Part shown: positions 44,838-55,006 of the stretch, piece after piece
Layout of the letters: every line of letters begins with the position of its first letter
How positions within the stretch are numbered: position 1 is the first letter of the stretch
Source: Terrihalobacillus insolitus
GTDB taxonomy: Bacteria > Bacillota > Bacilli > Bacillales > Amphibacillaceae
Direction of reading: 5' to 3'
DNA: 64,000 nucleotides
Assembly: GCF_028416575.1 (NCBI RefSeq)
Contig: NZ_JAMQKB010000001.1
Coordinates: forward strand, 267,649 to 331,648
The notes under the pieces: generated by a model
The model's database searches: none
What the model was told of the DNA's origin: nothing
The model's input: the letters and a program-made list of their open reading frames with translations, nothing else
Made by a program: the position numbers and the translations under genes

Positions 44838-45965
44838 ATGGACACCTCGTTTAGCCATCTCTTCTATATATTTCTTTCCAGGTACGATTTGTTCAGGAGG
44901 ATAAACGCCCTTTTTATTAATTGTTCCACTTCCGATCATTTGAGCAACTACCGATATGGAGTTTGCTGTTGCGCGAGCCATAGCTGTAACATTATTTTTT
45001 CGATCCTTTGTAGTGATCATCTCATATTTGAATATCGTGTGCTCTCCGTCTTTTTCACCTTCAACAAGTACCCTTAAAAGAACCGCATCATCCTTATCCT
45101 TTAAGTCAACAATTGGATCCAGCACTTTTAATAGAACTTCCCTAGGGCTTACTTTATGCCCATTAACCTCAACTTCGTGGCCTTTTTTTGTTAAATTCAA
45201 ATCAACTAATAATTTAAACTTATCCGCATGGCCAGGATAACGAATCGTTTTATACTCCAATGTTTCTAAGCTTGGGAAAGAACGGGATAAAGTAGACGTT
45301 CCTCCTGAAGTGTGAAATGCCTCCAATGGTCCAAATTTTTCAAAATGAATTCTTTCCACTTCTGATAATGATGGTACTTCTTGTTTCATCCCATTTCGCA
45401 TAATTAAAGCTGGATCCGTGTAGTGATCAAATACACCTTCCATTGAAAAAACATGATTGTACTCTAGTGGTGGCTCCGGCTTTACTGGAATTCCTCCAAC
45501 ATACAGTTTAATTGACTCTAACTTGTCAAGTTTACTTGCTCCATATCCAGACAAAATATTGATCATGCCCGGCGCCACCCCTAAATCAGGTATTAAAGTG
45601 ACTCCTGCTACTTTTGCATCATCATCCATTGTTAATACTTTATCGGTTACGTGTCCGATGTGTCCACCAAGATCAACACTATTGACTCCGACCTCGATCG
45701 CTGTTTTTGCTACAATTTCATTAAATGAATAGAAAAGAGCATTAATGATCACATCAAACTGTCTCATGAACGCTGCTAGTTCTTCCTGTTTACTAGCATC
45801 AACACGTGCGGGTGATACTTTTTCTGAATTCAGCTGCTGACATACCACTTCCGCTCTCGATAAATCAATATCAGCTAAGACGACACGTGTAACACCATCA
45901 CTTTTTGCTAGATCACGCGCAGCTTCCTTCCCCATCAGGCCAGATCCTAATACACCTATTTTCAT
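44793..45965 (-). CDS. lysDH: L-lysine 6-dehydrogenase (LysDH)
   Basis: A 390-residue enzyme of the saccharopine-dehydrogenase-like superfamily that resembles, nearly end to end, the Geobacillus lysine 6-dehydrogenase as I recall it. It would oxidise the epsilon-amino group of L-lysine with NAD to allysine (aminoadipate semialdehyde, in equilibrium with piperideine-6-carboxylate). The Rossmann motif is GSGLMG (residues 7-12). Conserved blocks include [48 protein letters not shown] and [17 protein letters not shown]. Start at 45965 behind GGGGGAAAG; the longer frame to 46016 lacks a ribosome site. Next in transcription after the ALDH7-like gene. Confidence 0.87.
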   Translation of the reverse strand: MKIGVLGSGLMGKEAARDLAKSDGVTRVVLADIDLSRAEVVCQQLNSEKVSPARVDASKQEELAAFMRQFDVIINALFYSFNEIVAKTAIEVGVNSVDLGGHIGHVTDKVLTMDDDAKVAGVTLIPDLGVAPGMINILSGYGASKLDKLESIKLYVGGIPVKPEPPLEYNHVFSMEGVFDHYTDPALIMRNGMKQEVPSLSEVERIHFEKFGPLEAFHTSGGTSTLSRSFPSLETLEYKTIRYPGHADKFKLLVDLNLTKKGHEVEVNGHKVSPREVLLKVLDPIVDLKDKDDAVLLRVLVEGEKDGEHTIFKYEMITTKDRKNNVTAMARATANSISVVAQMIGSGTINKKGVYPPEQIVPGKKYIEEMAKRGVHINETSIAAGAHSNK

Positions 45966-46050
45966 GAATTCTTTCCCCCTCTGTTTAAAACATTCCTTCC
46001 TATCGCGCCATAACATTAGATCCCCTTTTAACCTACTGCTATTGTTTACG

Positions 46051-47553
46051 TCACTCTACATCAATCTGTGCACGCTGAAGCTTTCCACTATAATCAACAT
46101 ACACACTCTTCCATTCTGTAAATACGTCAAGAGCTGCTAAACCTGAATCTCTATGACCGTTTCCTGTTCCTTTTGTTCCACCAAAAGGTAAATGAATTTC
46201 GGCGCCAGTTGTTCCTGCATTTACATAAACAATACCTGTATCTAAATCTCGTTGTGCAGCAAATACTCGGTTTACGTCTCTTGTAAAAATAGAACTCGAT
46301 AAACCGTATTCAACATTGTTGTTTACTTCAATTGCCTCATCAAAGCTCTTAACTGGAATAAGGGACACAACAGGGCCAAAAATCTCCTCTTGAGCGATAC
46401 GCATACTAGGTGTCACATCTGTGAACAAAGTCGGTGCAAAATAATTACCGTTTGCTTTTTCTCCTTCATCAAGAACATAGCCCCCAGCAAGTAAATTTGC
46501 ACCTTCTTCTTTACCAATTTCAATGTATTGTTTTATTTTTTCGATTGCACCTGCATTAATAATCGGTCCTACTTTGATCGTTTCATCCAATCCATTCCCA
46601 ATCGTAAGTTTTTCCATTTCCACAAGTAATCTTTCTTCTAGCTGCTCTTTAACATTTTTGTGAACAATCACCCGACTACATGCAGTGCATCTTTGCCCAC
46701 TTGTACCAAAAGCACTCCACAAAATGCCTTCAACAGCTAGACCTAGATCCGCATCATCCATCACGATCACAGCATTTTTCCCACCCATTTCAAGGGAAAC
46801 CTTTTTCAGTTGCTTTCCACACTCTCCAGCAATATTTCGACCGACATCATTTGAACCTGTAAAAGAAATGACACGAATATCATGATGATGGACCATCGCT
46901 TCCCCTACTTCTGAACCAGAACCAAATACGACATTCAGTACGCCTTTCGGTAAGCCGGCTTCTTCAAATATTTTCGCCAACTCAAATGCCATTAATGGAG
47001 TTTCTGTCGCTGGTTTCCAGACAACCGTGTTTCCAGCAACGATAGCTGGGAATGATTTCCATGTTGCGATTGCAATCGGAAAATTCCACGGTGTAATAAT
47101 TCCAACAACTCCAACAGGTGCACGGACACTCATCGCAAATTTGTCCTTCAATTCAGACGGTGTCGTTTGTCCGAAAAGACGGCGCCCTTCCCCAGCCATG
47201 TAAAAAGCCATATCAATCCCTTCCTGAACTTCGCCTCGAGCCTCCTCAATCACTTTTCCATTTTCCATTGTTAATAGTTGTGAAAGTCTTTCTTTTCTCT
47301 CTTTCATTAAATAGCCAACATGGTATAAAATCTCTGCGCGTTGCGGTGCAGGAACTAATGCCCATTCCTTTTGGGCTGTTTTGGCAGACTTTACCGCATT
47401 GTCCACATCGTTGACAGTAGAAAGCGGAACCTCAACAATCGTTTCACTGTTCGCTGGATTGATTACGGGGGTATAGCGCTTCCCTTCCCCATTGACCCAC
47501 TCACCGTTAATATAATTAGACAATTTTTCTTCACTTATTGTTATGCTAGACAT
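46051..47553 (-). CDS. ALDH7-like aldehyde dehydrogenase, probable 2-aminoadipate-semialdehyde dehydrogenase
   Basis: A 500-residue NAD aldehyde dehydrogenase. Motifs: [39 protein letters not shown] with Glu255, and [13 protein letters not shown] with nucleophile Cys289. The C-terminal [20 protein letters not shown] resembles antiquitin (ALDH7), which oxidises aminoadipate semialdehyde. It lies 85 bp upstream of the lysine dehydrogenase gene in the same operon, so it would take the product of that enzyme to L-2-aminoadipate. The substrate call rests on family resemblance and context. Confidence 0.82.
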   Translation of the reverse strand: MSSITISEEKLSNYINGEWVNGEGKRYTPVINPANSETIVEVPLSTVNDVDNAVKSAKTAQKEWALVPAPQRAEILYHVGYLMKERKERLSQLLTMENGKVIEEARGEVQEGIDMAFYMAGEGRRLFGQTTPSELKDKFAMSVRAPVGVVGIITPWNFPIAIATWKSFPAIVAGNTVVWKPATETPLMAFELAKIFEEAGLPKGVLNVVFGSGSEVGEAMVHHHDIRVISFTGSNDVGRNIAGECGKQLKKVSLEMGGKNAVIVMDDADLGLAVEGILWSAFGTSGQRCTACSRVIVHKNVKEQLEERLLVEMEKLTIGNGLDETIKVGPIINAGAIEKIKQYIEIGKEEGANLLAGGYVLDEGEKANGNYFAPTLFTDVTPSMRIAQEEIFGPVVSLIPVKSFDEAIEVNNNVEYGLSSSIFTRDVNRVFAAQRDLDTGIVYVNAGTTGAEIHLPFGGTKGTGNGHRDSGLAALDVFTEWKSVYVDYSGKLQRAQIDVE

Positions 47554-47708
47554 ACTGTAAAAACCCTCCCTCTAAAAAGTTAAATTATCTTCAAAATGCT
47601 CTTATTTAAGCACTCATTCATACAATAGACTCTCGGTGTTTGCCAAAAAAGATGGAGCAAGCGATTGCTTGACTCACTCACATTGCCTCCTGTTTTTTAC
47701 GAGATTCG

Positions 47709-49376
47709 TTAAAATCGTGATCGTAATTCCTCTATCGTAGAAGTAACGGAAATCCTGTTTGGATCGGTATTTACTTCCAAGACAGTTGGTTGGTTGTTTT
47801 TGATTGCTTCTAATAAAGCATATTCAAATTCTCCCTTACTATTGACCGTATTACCAACCGCTTGCATACTTTTTGCGAGATCCCCAAAGCGAACTTGCCC
47901 TAGGTCTGTTCCAATCACATTATTAGGATAATGCAATTCTTGATGCATACGAATCGTGCCATACATTTGATTGTTAAATACAATGCTAATGATTGGGATT
48001 TGATACCTTACTGCTGTTTCTAATTCCTGAAGCGTCATCATGAACCCGCCATCACCAGATAATGAAAGAACCGTTCTAGTCGGATTGGCTAACTTTGCAC
48101 CAATAGCTGCAGGCATCCCGTAGCCCATAGCCCCTGATGTCGGTCCAATATACGTATTTTTTTCTTTGAATTGATAATAGGCATGAAGCCATCCAGCAAA
48201 ATTACCCGCATCATTCGTAATAATGGCGTTACTTGGAAGGGTCTTTTGTAAAACGTCCATAACATCTGTATTGATAATCCCATCTCCCACAGGCAGGGAA
48301 GATGATTCCAAATAAGATTGCCTTCGTTCATAAACCCAGTTATCCCACTCGCTTTTTATATTCATCTTTAGTAGATCTTGCAAGGCCTCTCTACTATCAG
48401 AGACAATTCCTACATCTGGGGTATATACTTTTCCAAGTGTTTCACTATCAATATCGATGTGAATCAGCGTCTGGTCAGGGGAGATAATGGAATAATCCTG
48501 TGTCGTCACCTCAGACAGTCTCGTACCTAGCGCCAAAATGAAGTCAGATTGCCGAATGGATTCGATTAGATTACGGTGGGTTCCCAAGCCTAAGTGACCA
48601 ATGTAAGCAGGATGGTCATTCGGGAAAACGTCATGGCGACGAAACGCCGCCATAACAGGCAAATGATAGCGTTCAGCAAATTGCACTAAAACGTCCTCAG
48701 CCTGCGCTAGCTTTACTCCACCACCAGCAATAATGACTGGCCTCTGTGCGTGACGCAAACGTTTCTCTACCTCTGCTATTTCATGTTGAGATGGCCTAGG
48801 CCGTGACTTTTTAAACGGTGTACCGAACTGCATTTTTTCTTCTTTAATCAACATATCCTCTGGTAATGCGATCACAACAGGTCCTGGCCTACCGCTTTGA
48901 GCGATTCGAAAAGCTCTGTGCATCGTTTCGGGAACTCTTTCCGCATCTTTTATTTCTACCGCCCACTTGGCAATGTGTTTGAAATATTGATCCAAATCTA
49001 CTTCTTGAAAACCCTCTCTACCACGGAACTTACTATGCACTTGGCCAAGTAAGACGACCATTGGAGTTGAATCCTGGTATGCAGTGTGCACCCCAATTGA
49101 TAGATTAGCAGCCCCTACGCCTCTTGTTGCCATAACCACTCCTGGATTGCCACTGGATTTCGCATATCCTTCTGCCATAAAAGCAGCCCCACTCTCATGC
49201 CTTGCCGAAATGAGATCAATAGAAGATTCATCATAAATTGCATCAAGAACAGGTAAATAACTCTCCCCAGGCACACAAAATATCTTCTGAACACCTTCTG
49301 TTCTCATGCATCTAATGATTGCCCGCGCACCTGTCATGACCGTTTTATTCGTAGTAGGTAATCCGTCGTTTTGCAT
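47709..49376 (-). CDS. Acetolactate-synthase-like TPP enzyme, possible 2-oxoadipate decarboxylase
   Basis: A 555-residue thiamine-diphosphate enzyme of the IlvB/benzoylformate decarboxylase superfamily, with Pyr, central and PP domains in order. Glu61 in ARHESGAAFMAEGYA activates TPP; the Mg-TPP motif is SGDGGFMMTLQELETAVR ... IVFNN near residues 440-470. No ilvN or other biosynthesis gene is near; instead it starts on the last base of an aminotransferase gene (TAATG) within the lysine operon. A 2-oxo acid substrate formed by that aminotransferase is therefore likely, with 2-oxoadipate decarboxylation to glutarate semialdehyde the best fit. This activity is inferred, not shown. Confidence 0.75.
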   Translation of the reverse strand: MQNDGLPTTNKTVMTGARAIIRCMRTEGVQKIFCVPGESYLPVLDAIYDESSIDLISARHESGAAFMAEGYAKSSGNPGVVMATRGVGAANLSIGVHTAYQDSTPMVVLLGQVHSKFRGREGFQEVDLDQYFKHIAKWAVEIKDAERVPETMHRAFRIAQSGRPGPVVIALPEDMLIKEEKMQFGTPFKKSRPRPSQHEIAEVEKRLRHAQRPVIIAGGGVKLAQAEDVLVQFAERYHLPVMAAFRRHDVFPNDHPAYIGHLGLGTHRNLIESIRQSDFILALGTRLSEVTTQDYSIISPDQTLIHIDIDSETLGKVYTPDVGIVSDSREALQDLLKMNIKSEWDNWVYERRQSYLESSSLPVGDGIINTDVMDVLQKTLPSNAIITNDAGNFAGWLHAYYQFKEKNTYIGPTSGAMGYGMPAAIGAKLANPTRTVLSLSGDGGFMMTLQELETAVRYQIPIISIVFNNQMYGTIRMHQELHYPNNVIGTDLGQVRFGDLAKSMQAVGNTVNSKGEFEYALLEAIKNNQPTVLEVNTDPNRISVTSTIEELRSRF

Positions 49377-50551
49377 TATTTCCTTCCTCCTAATTCCAGC
49401 CGAACCATTCTTGCTGCTGCCTCTTTTAATCTTTCTGAATCGACTGACAAAGAAATCCTGAAATAACCTTCACCTGATGGTCCAAAAGCAGACCCTGGTG
49501 TAACAATTACTCCCGCTTCCTCTAGCATTTTTTCGGCAAACTCTTCTGAACGATACCCTTTTGGGACAGGAGCCCAAATGAAAAACGTTCCTTTAGGCTC
49601 CTCCACTTCTAATCCCATCTTTTTTAAAGCTTCTAGCATGTTCATCATCCGTTTTTTATAAACGTTGTTGTTTTCATCAACAGAAACTAGATTACTAGAT
49701 AAAGCTTCTGCAGCTGCTTTTTGTATAGGAAGGAATTGACTTGTATCGATATTGCTTTTTACGACCGAAAGTGCCTTGATCATTTCTTTGTTACCTACCA
49801 CATAACCAATCCGCCACCCAGTCATGTTAAAACTTTTGGACAAGGAACCGAATTCCACTGCTAAATCTTTTGCACCTGGCGCTTGTAATATACTTGGCGC
49901 TTTGTATCCATCAAACGTGACAAGACCATATGCAGAGTCATGTACAACTGCCAATTCATGTTTTTTAGCAAATGTAATCGCTTCCATAAAAGTGTTTAAA
50001 TGAACTGTTGCAGACGTTGGATTACTTGGATAATTTAGAAACATAAGTTTTGCTTTCTTCACATCCAAACGCGAAATCCTATCAAAATTCGGTTTGTAAC
50101 CCTGTTCCTCATCAAGTGGCAAATAAATACTTTCTCCACCTGCGAGATGAACGGCTGACTTATATACTGGATAACCTGGATCTGGTATTAACACAGCCTC
50201 CCCAGGGTTTATTACAGCTGAAATCAAATGCGCAATTCCTTCCTTTGACCCAACTAACGTCAATATTTCCGTATCAGGATCCAAATCCACATCGTAATTT
50301 CTATTATAAAACTGTGCAACAGCTTCTCGATACTCCTGACAACCAGCATAATTAGAATATCTATGGTTTTCAGGCTTTTGCACTTCCTCCACTAATCGAT
50401 TTACGATAAATGGCGGCGTAGGTAAGTCTGGCGCACCAATACCTAAGTCAATAACATCGACTCCTTCTGCTTGCAGCTGTTTCTTTTTCTTTTGAAACAC
50501 AGAAAACAAATATGGTGGCAGGCTGTTGACCTTCTCAGAACCAAAAGACAT
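49376..50551 (-). CDS. Class I/II PLP aminotransferase, probable 2-aminoadipate aminotransferase
   Basis: A 391-residue fold-type I aminotransferase, similar to the LL-diaminopimelate/AlaC-like group. Motifs: DLGIGAPDLPTPP, NYPSNPTSA for the PLP-binding Asn, HDSAYGLVTFDG with the Asp and Tyr, and GSLSKSFNMTGWRIGYV with the Schiff-base Lys239. Its stop overlaps the start of the TPP enzyme by one base, so the two should be made together and act in sequence. By context it would convert 2-aminoadipate to 2-oxoadipate. Start at 50551 behind GGGGGAAGG. Confidence 0.8.
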   Translation of the reverse strand: MSFGSEKVNSLPPYLFSVFQKKKKQLQAEGVDVIDLGIGAPDLPTPPFIVNRLVEEVQKPENHRYSNYAGCQEYREAVAQFYNRNYDVDLDPDTEILTLVGSKEGIAHLISAVINPGEAVLIPDPGYPVYKSAVHLAGGESIYLPLDEEQGYKPNFDRISRLDVKKAKLMFLNYPSNPTSATVHLNTFMEAITFAKKHELAVVHDSAYGLVTFDGYKAPSILQAPGAKDLAVEFGSLSKSFNMTGWRIGYVVGNKEMIKALSVVKSNIDTSQFLPIQKAAAEALSSNLVSVDENNNVYKKRMMNMLEALKKMGLEVEEPKGTFFIWAPVPKGYRSEEFAEKMLEEAGVIVTPGSAFGPSGEGYFRISLSVDSERLKEAAARMVRLELGGRK

Positions 50552-50671
50552 TTCCTTCCCCCTCATATTATTTCATTATGTGAAACGTCATTTCATTAAC
50601 ATACTAATAGTATACACACCATTTGTAATTTTTTCAATACTCATTTTTCCCAAAAAACGATCTACCACTAT

Positions 50672-52252
50672 TTAGTTAGCTACATCTTCTTCCACCTCAA
50701 CTGCTACATTGTTTTTAAGAAGAAAATAAAAAGCTAATAAAGATGCTAAAACAAAAGCAAATCCTAGTACTGTACTATTTGTTGTACCTAATATGATATA
50801 TCCTAACGCTGATATTACTGCAGCAACAAGCGCATAAGGAATCTGGGTAACGACATGGTCGATATGATGACAACTGGATCCCGTCGAGGAAAGAATCGTC
50901 GTATCTGAAATCGGTGAGCAATGATCACCAAATACGGAACCAGCAAGAACGGCTGCCATCATTGGTAAAATAAGAGAGATATCTGTCGCAGATGCAATTT
51001 GACCGGCAATTGGTAACAAAATACCAAATGATCCCCATGATGTTCCAGTTGAAAACGCCATAAAACCAGCAATGAGGAACAAAATGGCTGGTAACAACCC
51101 GACACTTAAATTTGTTTGCTCTACAATTCCCGCAAGATATGTGCCTGTTCCCAATTGTCCAATTAAAGTAACAATCGTCCATGCCAAAATTAAAATATAT
51201 ACACTTGGCAGCATGGATTTAATCCCTTCTTTTAATCCAAGGACAACTTGATTTGTGTCTAATTTTCCAGTTTTAGAAACTTGAGCAAAATATAAAATGA
51301 ATGTCATAATCAACCCCGCTAGACCGCCATATACTAGTGATAAAGATACATCAGCACTTCCAAAAATGTTTATTAGTGTAGTCTCTCCATCAATTGCTTT
51401 TAGACCAGTCCACATCATTGCGCCTACAGTTGCAAGGAAAAGAACTACAATCGGTAATAACAAATCTTTCACTGTCCCACGATGACTTACTGGTAGTTTA
51501 CTTTCGGTATCGATCTGTTCTTTATGTTCAGGATTTAGTACTTCCCCTGTTTCCCGCGCTCTGTTTTCATGCACTTTCATTGGCCCAAAATCAACACCTT
51601 TTAACGCAATGACTAGCACCACGCCAAGAGCAGCAAAAACGTAGAGGTTCATCGGAATCATTTGTATAAAAGCCCCAAACGCATTGTATTCCGTGACACC
51701 TTCTGCCGCAAGTATCGTCCCTAAAAGTCCAATAATGTACGCCCCCCAGCTAGACACTGGTGACACAACACAAACAGGTGCTGCTGTCGAATCCACGATA
51801 TAGGCTAGCTTGGCTCGAGAAACGCGATGACGATCCGCAATTGGACGGGCAACTTGACCAACAGCTAAACTGTTGAAATAATCGTCGATGAAAATAATAA
51901 CACCAAGAATCATAGTCATGATTTGAACCCCAGCCCTTGTCTTAACCCTCGTCACCATCCACTCACCAAATGCACGTGTACCCCCCATCATACTCATAAA
52001 AGCGGTTATCACGCCAAGCATTAAAGGGAACAATAAAATATACACATTCCACGTATTAATTGCACCGTCAGCAATGAACACACCTATAAAAGCTTCCCAG
52101 GTAATAAGAATCGTTTCCCAAATTTGAAAATTAGCTAACAAAATTGCACCTGCAACAATTCCCACTATTAATGAAAGCAACACTCGTTTTGTCCATAAAA
52201 CCATAAAAATAGCTAACAATGGCGGAATTAATGAAAAAATCGTATTTTCCAT
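50672..52252 (-). CDS. NhaC-family transporter, possible lysine carrier
   Basis: A 526-residue membrane protein with about 11-12 helices of the Na+/H+ antiporter NhaC superfamily. Motifs: IIFIDDYFNSLAVGQVARPIADRH, STAAPVCVVSPVSSWGAYIIG, and FSTGTSWGSFGILLPIAGQIA with GDHCSPISDTTILSSTGSSCHHIDHV. Relatives move amino acids or exchange organic solutes (malate, tyrosine, lysine-type carriers) as well as sodium. As first gene of the lysine-type operon it may import lysine. Start at 52252, 8 nt after GGGAGG; the longer frame has no ribosome site. Divergently there is nothing; the amidase gene is upstream behind a terminator. Confidence 0.8.
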   Translation of the reverse strand: MENTIFSLIPPLLAIFMVLWTKRVLLSLIVGIVAGAILLANFQIWETILITWEAFIGVFIADGAINTWNVYILLFPLMLGVITAFMSMMGGTRAFGEWMVTRVKTRAGVQIMTMILGVIIFIDDYFNSLAVGQVARPIADRHRVSRAKLAYIVDSTAAPVCVVSPVSSWGAYIIGLLGTILAAEGVTEYNAFGAFIQMIPMNLYVFAALGVVLVIALKGVDFGPMKVHENRARETGEVLNPEHKEQIDTESKLPVSHRGTVKDLLLPIVVLFLATVGAMMWTGLKAIDGETTLINIFGSADVSLSLVYGGLAGLIMTFILYFAQVSKTGKLDTNQVVLGLKEGIKSMLPSVYILILAWTIVTLIGQLGTGTYLAGIVEQTNLSVGLLPAILFLIAGFMAFSTGTSWGSFGILLPIAGQIASATDISLILPMMAAVLAGSVFGDHCSPISDTTILSSTGSSCHHIDHVVTQIPYALVAAVISALGYIILGTTNSTVLGFAFVLASLLAFYFLLKNNVAVEVEEDVAN

Positions 52253-52472
52253 GCATCTAACCTCCCGTTTTAATAAAAATGTTCCTAAAGTCCATCCAAC
52301 ACCCAACCTTTCATTACTGTATTTTTGATTTTCACCCCCTTAACACAAGGTGATTACATTTCTGACTATTCCTACTATTCTATATTATTTCAAGAAATCC
52401 TCTTTATGAATTTGAAAATTTTTTCTGCGATGTATCATAGGGAGTTGTTCACGAAAACGAACTTTTGCAACT

Positions 52473-52508
52473 AGAGAAGTGTCCAGTTGAAAAATGGGAC
52501 ACTTCTCT
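52473..52508 (-). terminator. Terminator of the amidase gene
   Basis: Perfect 12-bp inverted repeat (52473-52484 and 52497-52508) between the amidase and the NhaC-like gene, so the amidase is probably not part of the lysine-type operon. Confidence 0.75.
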
Positions 52509-52531
52509 CCGTTCATATGATATTCTTAAAT

Positions 52532-53890
52532 TCACAAATCTAACTCCTGTTCCAACATATACGCCACTTTATATAAACCCGCTTCATCATTTTTTTGCCC
52601 CATAATTTGGATGCCTACTGGAAGTCCTGTTTTGGAAAATCCACACGGGAAAGTGATAGCTGGATTACCGAGATAGTTTGCTAGAAACGTAAACTTCATA
52701 AGTTCTGAACGGACCTCTACTTTTCGTTGATCAATCGTAACGAATGCTTCACCAATATTGGTCGGTAATATGGGAATAGTTGGTGTTACAATGAAAGGAA
52801 CGGTTTCAAAAATTTTATTAAACGATAGTGAGAGCTCTTCTTTCACTTTTTGTGCATATAAAAATTCGTAAGCACGGATGTCGGCGCCCTTCAAAATTCT
52901 ACTTCTCGTCTCGTTTCCCAAAGAATTGTGCTCATCTAATGCTACTTCTTGGTTTATAAAATACGCTTCACTTCGATCAATTGCACTGCTAATCTCCATC
53001 ACCTTTTTCATTTCAGGTGTGTGAACACTTTCAATTGCAACCCCAAGGCTTTCCATTAATTGAATAGCTTTCGTAATGGACTCTCTTACATCACCCTCTA
53101 GATCATCAAAGAAATAAGCTGTAGGCAAACCAAGCACAACGTCTTTTAGGTCTAATTTTTCCACCTGAGAAAATGTCGGATCTCCAACTAAGACAGAATA
53201 AATGATCGCATTATCCGTTACATTTCTTGTCATAGGGCCAACATGATCCATTGACCAACTGAGAGGATAGATACCATCCACATTAATTCTTCCGTAGGTC
53301 GGTTTCATGCCGACAACGCCACAACATGATGCAGGAATTCGAATAGAACCACTCGTATCAGTACCCAACGCACCAACACACAATCCAGACGAAACGGCAA
53401 CTGCCGAACCCCCACTTGATCCACCAGAAATCTTAGTTAGATCATAGGGGTTTTTACACGGACCAAAATAAGAGTCATCACTCGTCGTGCCATATGCGAG
53501 TTCATGCATATTTGTCTTGCCCATTATAATGACTCCATGTTGTTTTAGCGTTTTTATAACTTCTGCATCAAAGGAAGGAACAAAGTCTTTAAAGACACCT
53601 GAACCCATTGTTGTTTTAATATTTTTTGTAAAAATCAAATCCTTAACGCTGATCGGTATCCCACTTAAAAGGCCTATTTGACATCCATTCATTATTTGTT
53701 TTTCTAAACGAATTGCCTCCATCATTGCCTGTTCATAGCAAACTGTTATATAAGCATTTAATTGTTTATTTTGTTGATCTATTCGCTCATAGAATAACTC
53801 TATCATTTCTACTGGTGAAACAATTTTATTCGTATATGCTTGATGCAGTTCAACTATATTCCAATTTTGATTTTCGATATTACTCATCAT
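52532..53890 (-). CDS. Amidase signature family hydrolase
   Basis: A 452-residue amidase of the GatA/AtzF superfamily. The Ser-cisSer-Lys triad is visible: Lys in GIPISVKDLIF, the first Ser in SGGSSGGSAVAVS and the nucleophile Ser in GTDTSGSIRIPASCCG. It hydrolyses an amide; the substrate is unknown. There is no gatB or gatC next to it, so glutamyl-tRNA amidotransfer is unlikely. A GGAGG site precedes two adjacent ATGs. It is separated from the lysine-type operon by a terminator, although a role on an amide in that pathway is conceivable. Confidence 0.87.
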   Translation of the reverse strand: MMSNIENQNWNIVELHQAYTNKIVSPVEMIELFYERIDQQNKQLNAYITVCYEQAMMEAIRLEKQIMNGCQIGLLSGIPISVKDLIFTKNIKTTMGSGVFKDFVPSFDAEVIKTLKQHGVIIMGKTNMHELAYGTTSDDSYFGPCKNPYDLTKISGGSSGGSAVAVSSGLCVGALGTDTSGSIRIPASCCGVVGMKPTYGRINVDGIYPLSWSMDHVGPMTRNVTDNAIIYSVLVGDPTFSQVEKLDLKDVVLGLPTAYFFDDLEGDVRESITKAIQLMESLGVAIESVHTPEMKKVMEISSAIDRSEAYFINQEVALDEHNSLGNETRSRILKGADIRAYEFLYAQKVKEELSLSFNKIFETVPFIVTPTIPILPTNIGEAFVTIDQRKVEVRSELMKFTFLANYLGNPAITFPCGFSKTGLPVGIQIMGQKNDEAGLYKVAYMLEQELDL

Positions 53891-54128
53891 ACAACCCTCC
53901 TTTTCCTCTAAATATATGTTTATTGCTCATAATAAATAGCGAAATATTCAGTTATCTCGACCGTCCGTCATATGAAAGATTTATTCTTCCAGATGGATAA
54001 TTTCCAAACCATTTAAATTAACGAAAGAAATATCAATTCTTTGATAATACATTTATAAATTGGTACAGTTAGTAATAAATCATCTATTCTAAGCTAAAAA
54101 AGGATTTAATCTAGAAAAGAGGAGCACA

Positions 54129-54947
54129 ATGAAGGAAAAATGGTACTTTGTCGACTCAGGGCATTGCACACCAGCTTATAATATGGCATTAGATGAAATG
54201 CTTTTGAATTGGCATAGTGAGGGTAAAATCCCCCCTGTCTTAAGATTTTATGGTTGGAAACCTGCAGGGCTTTCAGTTGGTTACTTCCAAAAGATTAAGG
54301 GAAAGATTGATGTAGACGGGGTGCAAAAGTACGGGGCTGAAATTGTTCGCAGGCAAACTGGAGGACGTGCAGTATTACACGACCAAGAGCTTACATACAG
54401 TGTTCTCGTTTCAGAACAACACGAAGCAATGCCGCGTTCTGTGAAAGATGCCTACATGGTAATTTCCAAAGGGCTATTGGAAGGATTCAGAGAGTTAGAG
54501 GTGAATGCTGATTTTTCCATACCCGAAAAAAAATTACAAACCACGGATTCAGCGGTCTGCTTTGAAGAACCATCTTGGTATGAATTGATCGTAGAAGGAA
54601 AAAAAATTGCTGGTAGTGCGCAGACCAGAAAAAAAGGTGTTATTCTCCAGCACGGATCGATTCCGATAGATATAGATCAGACGAAACTGTTTGATATGTT
54701 CCTATATCCTAATGAGCGTGTAAAAGAAAGAGCAAGGAAAAAATTTGGTGATAAAGCTGTTTCTATTAATGAAGTAGCCAATAAACCAGTTACCTTTTCC
54801 ATTGCTAAAGATGCATTTAAAAAAGGCTTTGAAAAAGGACTAAACATTGAATTAGAACCTTTTGATTTATCTCAAGAACAGCTCGAACAAGTAAATGAGC
54901 TAGCCAAGAGCAAATATATGAGCAAAGAATGGAATTATTCACGCTAA
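54129..54947 (+). CDS. lipM: Octanoyl-[GcvH]:protein N-octanoyltransferase type protein LipM
   Basis: A 272-residue protein of the lipoate-protein ligase A/biotin ligase fold closely resembling Bacillus LipM. It moves octanoate from acyl carrier protein to GcvH in lipoate synthesis. Motifs: [43 protein letters not shown], the Cys144 nucleophile in [27 protein letters not shown], and [10 protein letters not shown]. The Cys, absent from true ligases, supports transferase activity. It lies directly before lipA. An AAGAGGAG site precedes the ATG. Confidence 0.9.
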   Translation: MKEKWYFVDSGHCTPAYNMALDEMLLNWHSEGKIPPVLRFYGWKPAGLSVGYFQKIKGKIDVDGVQKYGAEIVRRQTGGRAVLHDQELTYSVLVSEQHEAMPRSVKDAYMVISKGLLEGFRELEVNADFSIPEKKLQTTDSAVCFEEPSWYELIVEGKKIAGSAQTRKKGVILQHGSIPIDIDQTKLFDMFLYPNERVKERARKKFGDKAVSINEVANKPVTFSIAKDAFKKGFEKGLNIELEPFDLSQEQLEQVNELAKSKYMSKEWNYSR

Positions 54948-55006
54948 GAACACCTACCGATTGGCAAGCCCTTTAACTAATTGCAAAATAAGGAGTGTTT
55001 TACAAA

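Noticed and set aside
52532-53890. Amidase as a GatA subunit or as a member of the lysine-type operon
   Set aside because: No gatB or gatC neighbours, and a strong terminator separates it from the operon.
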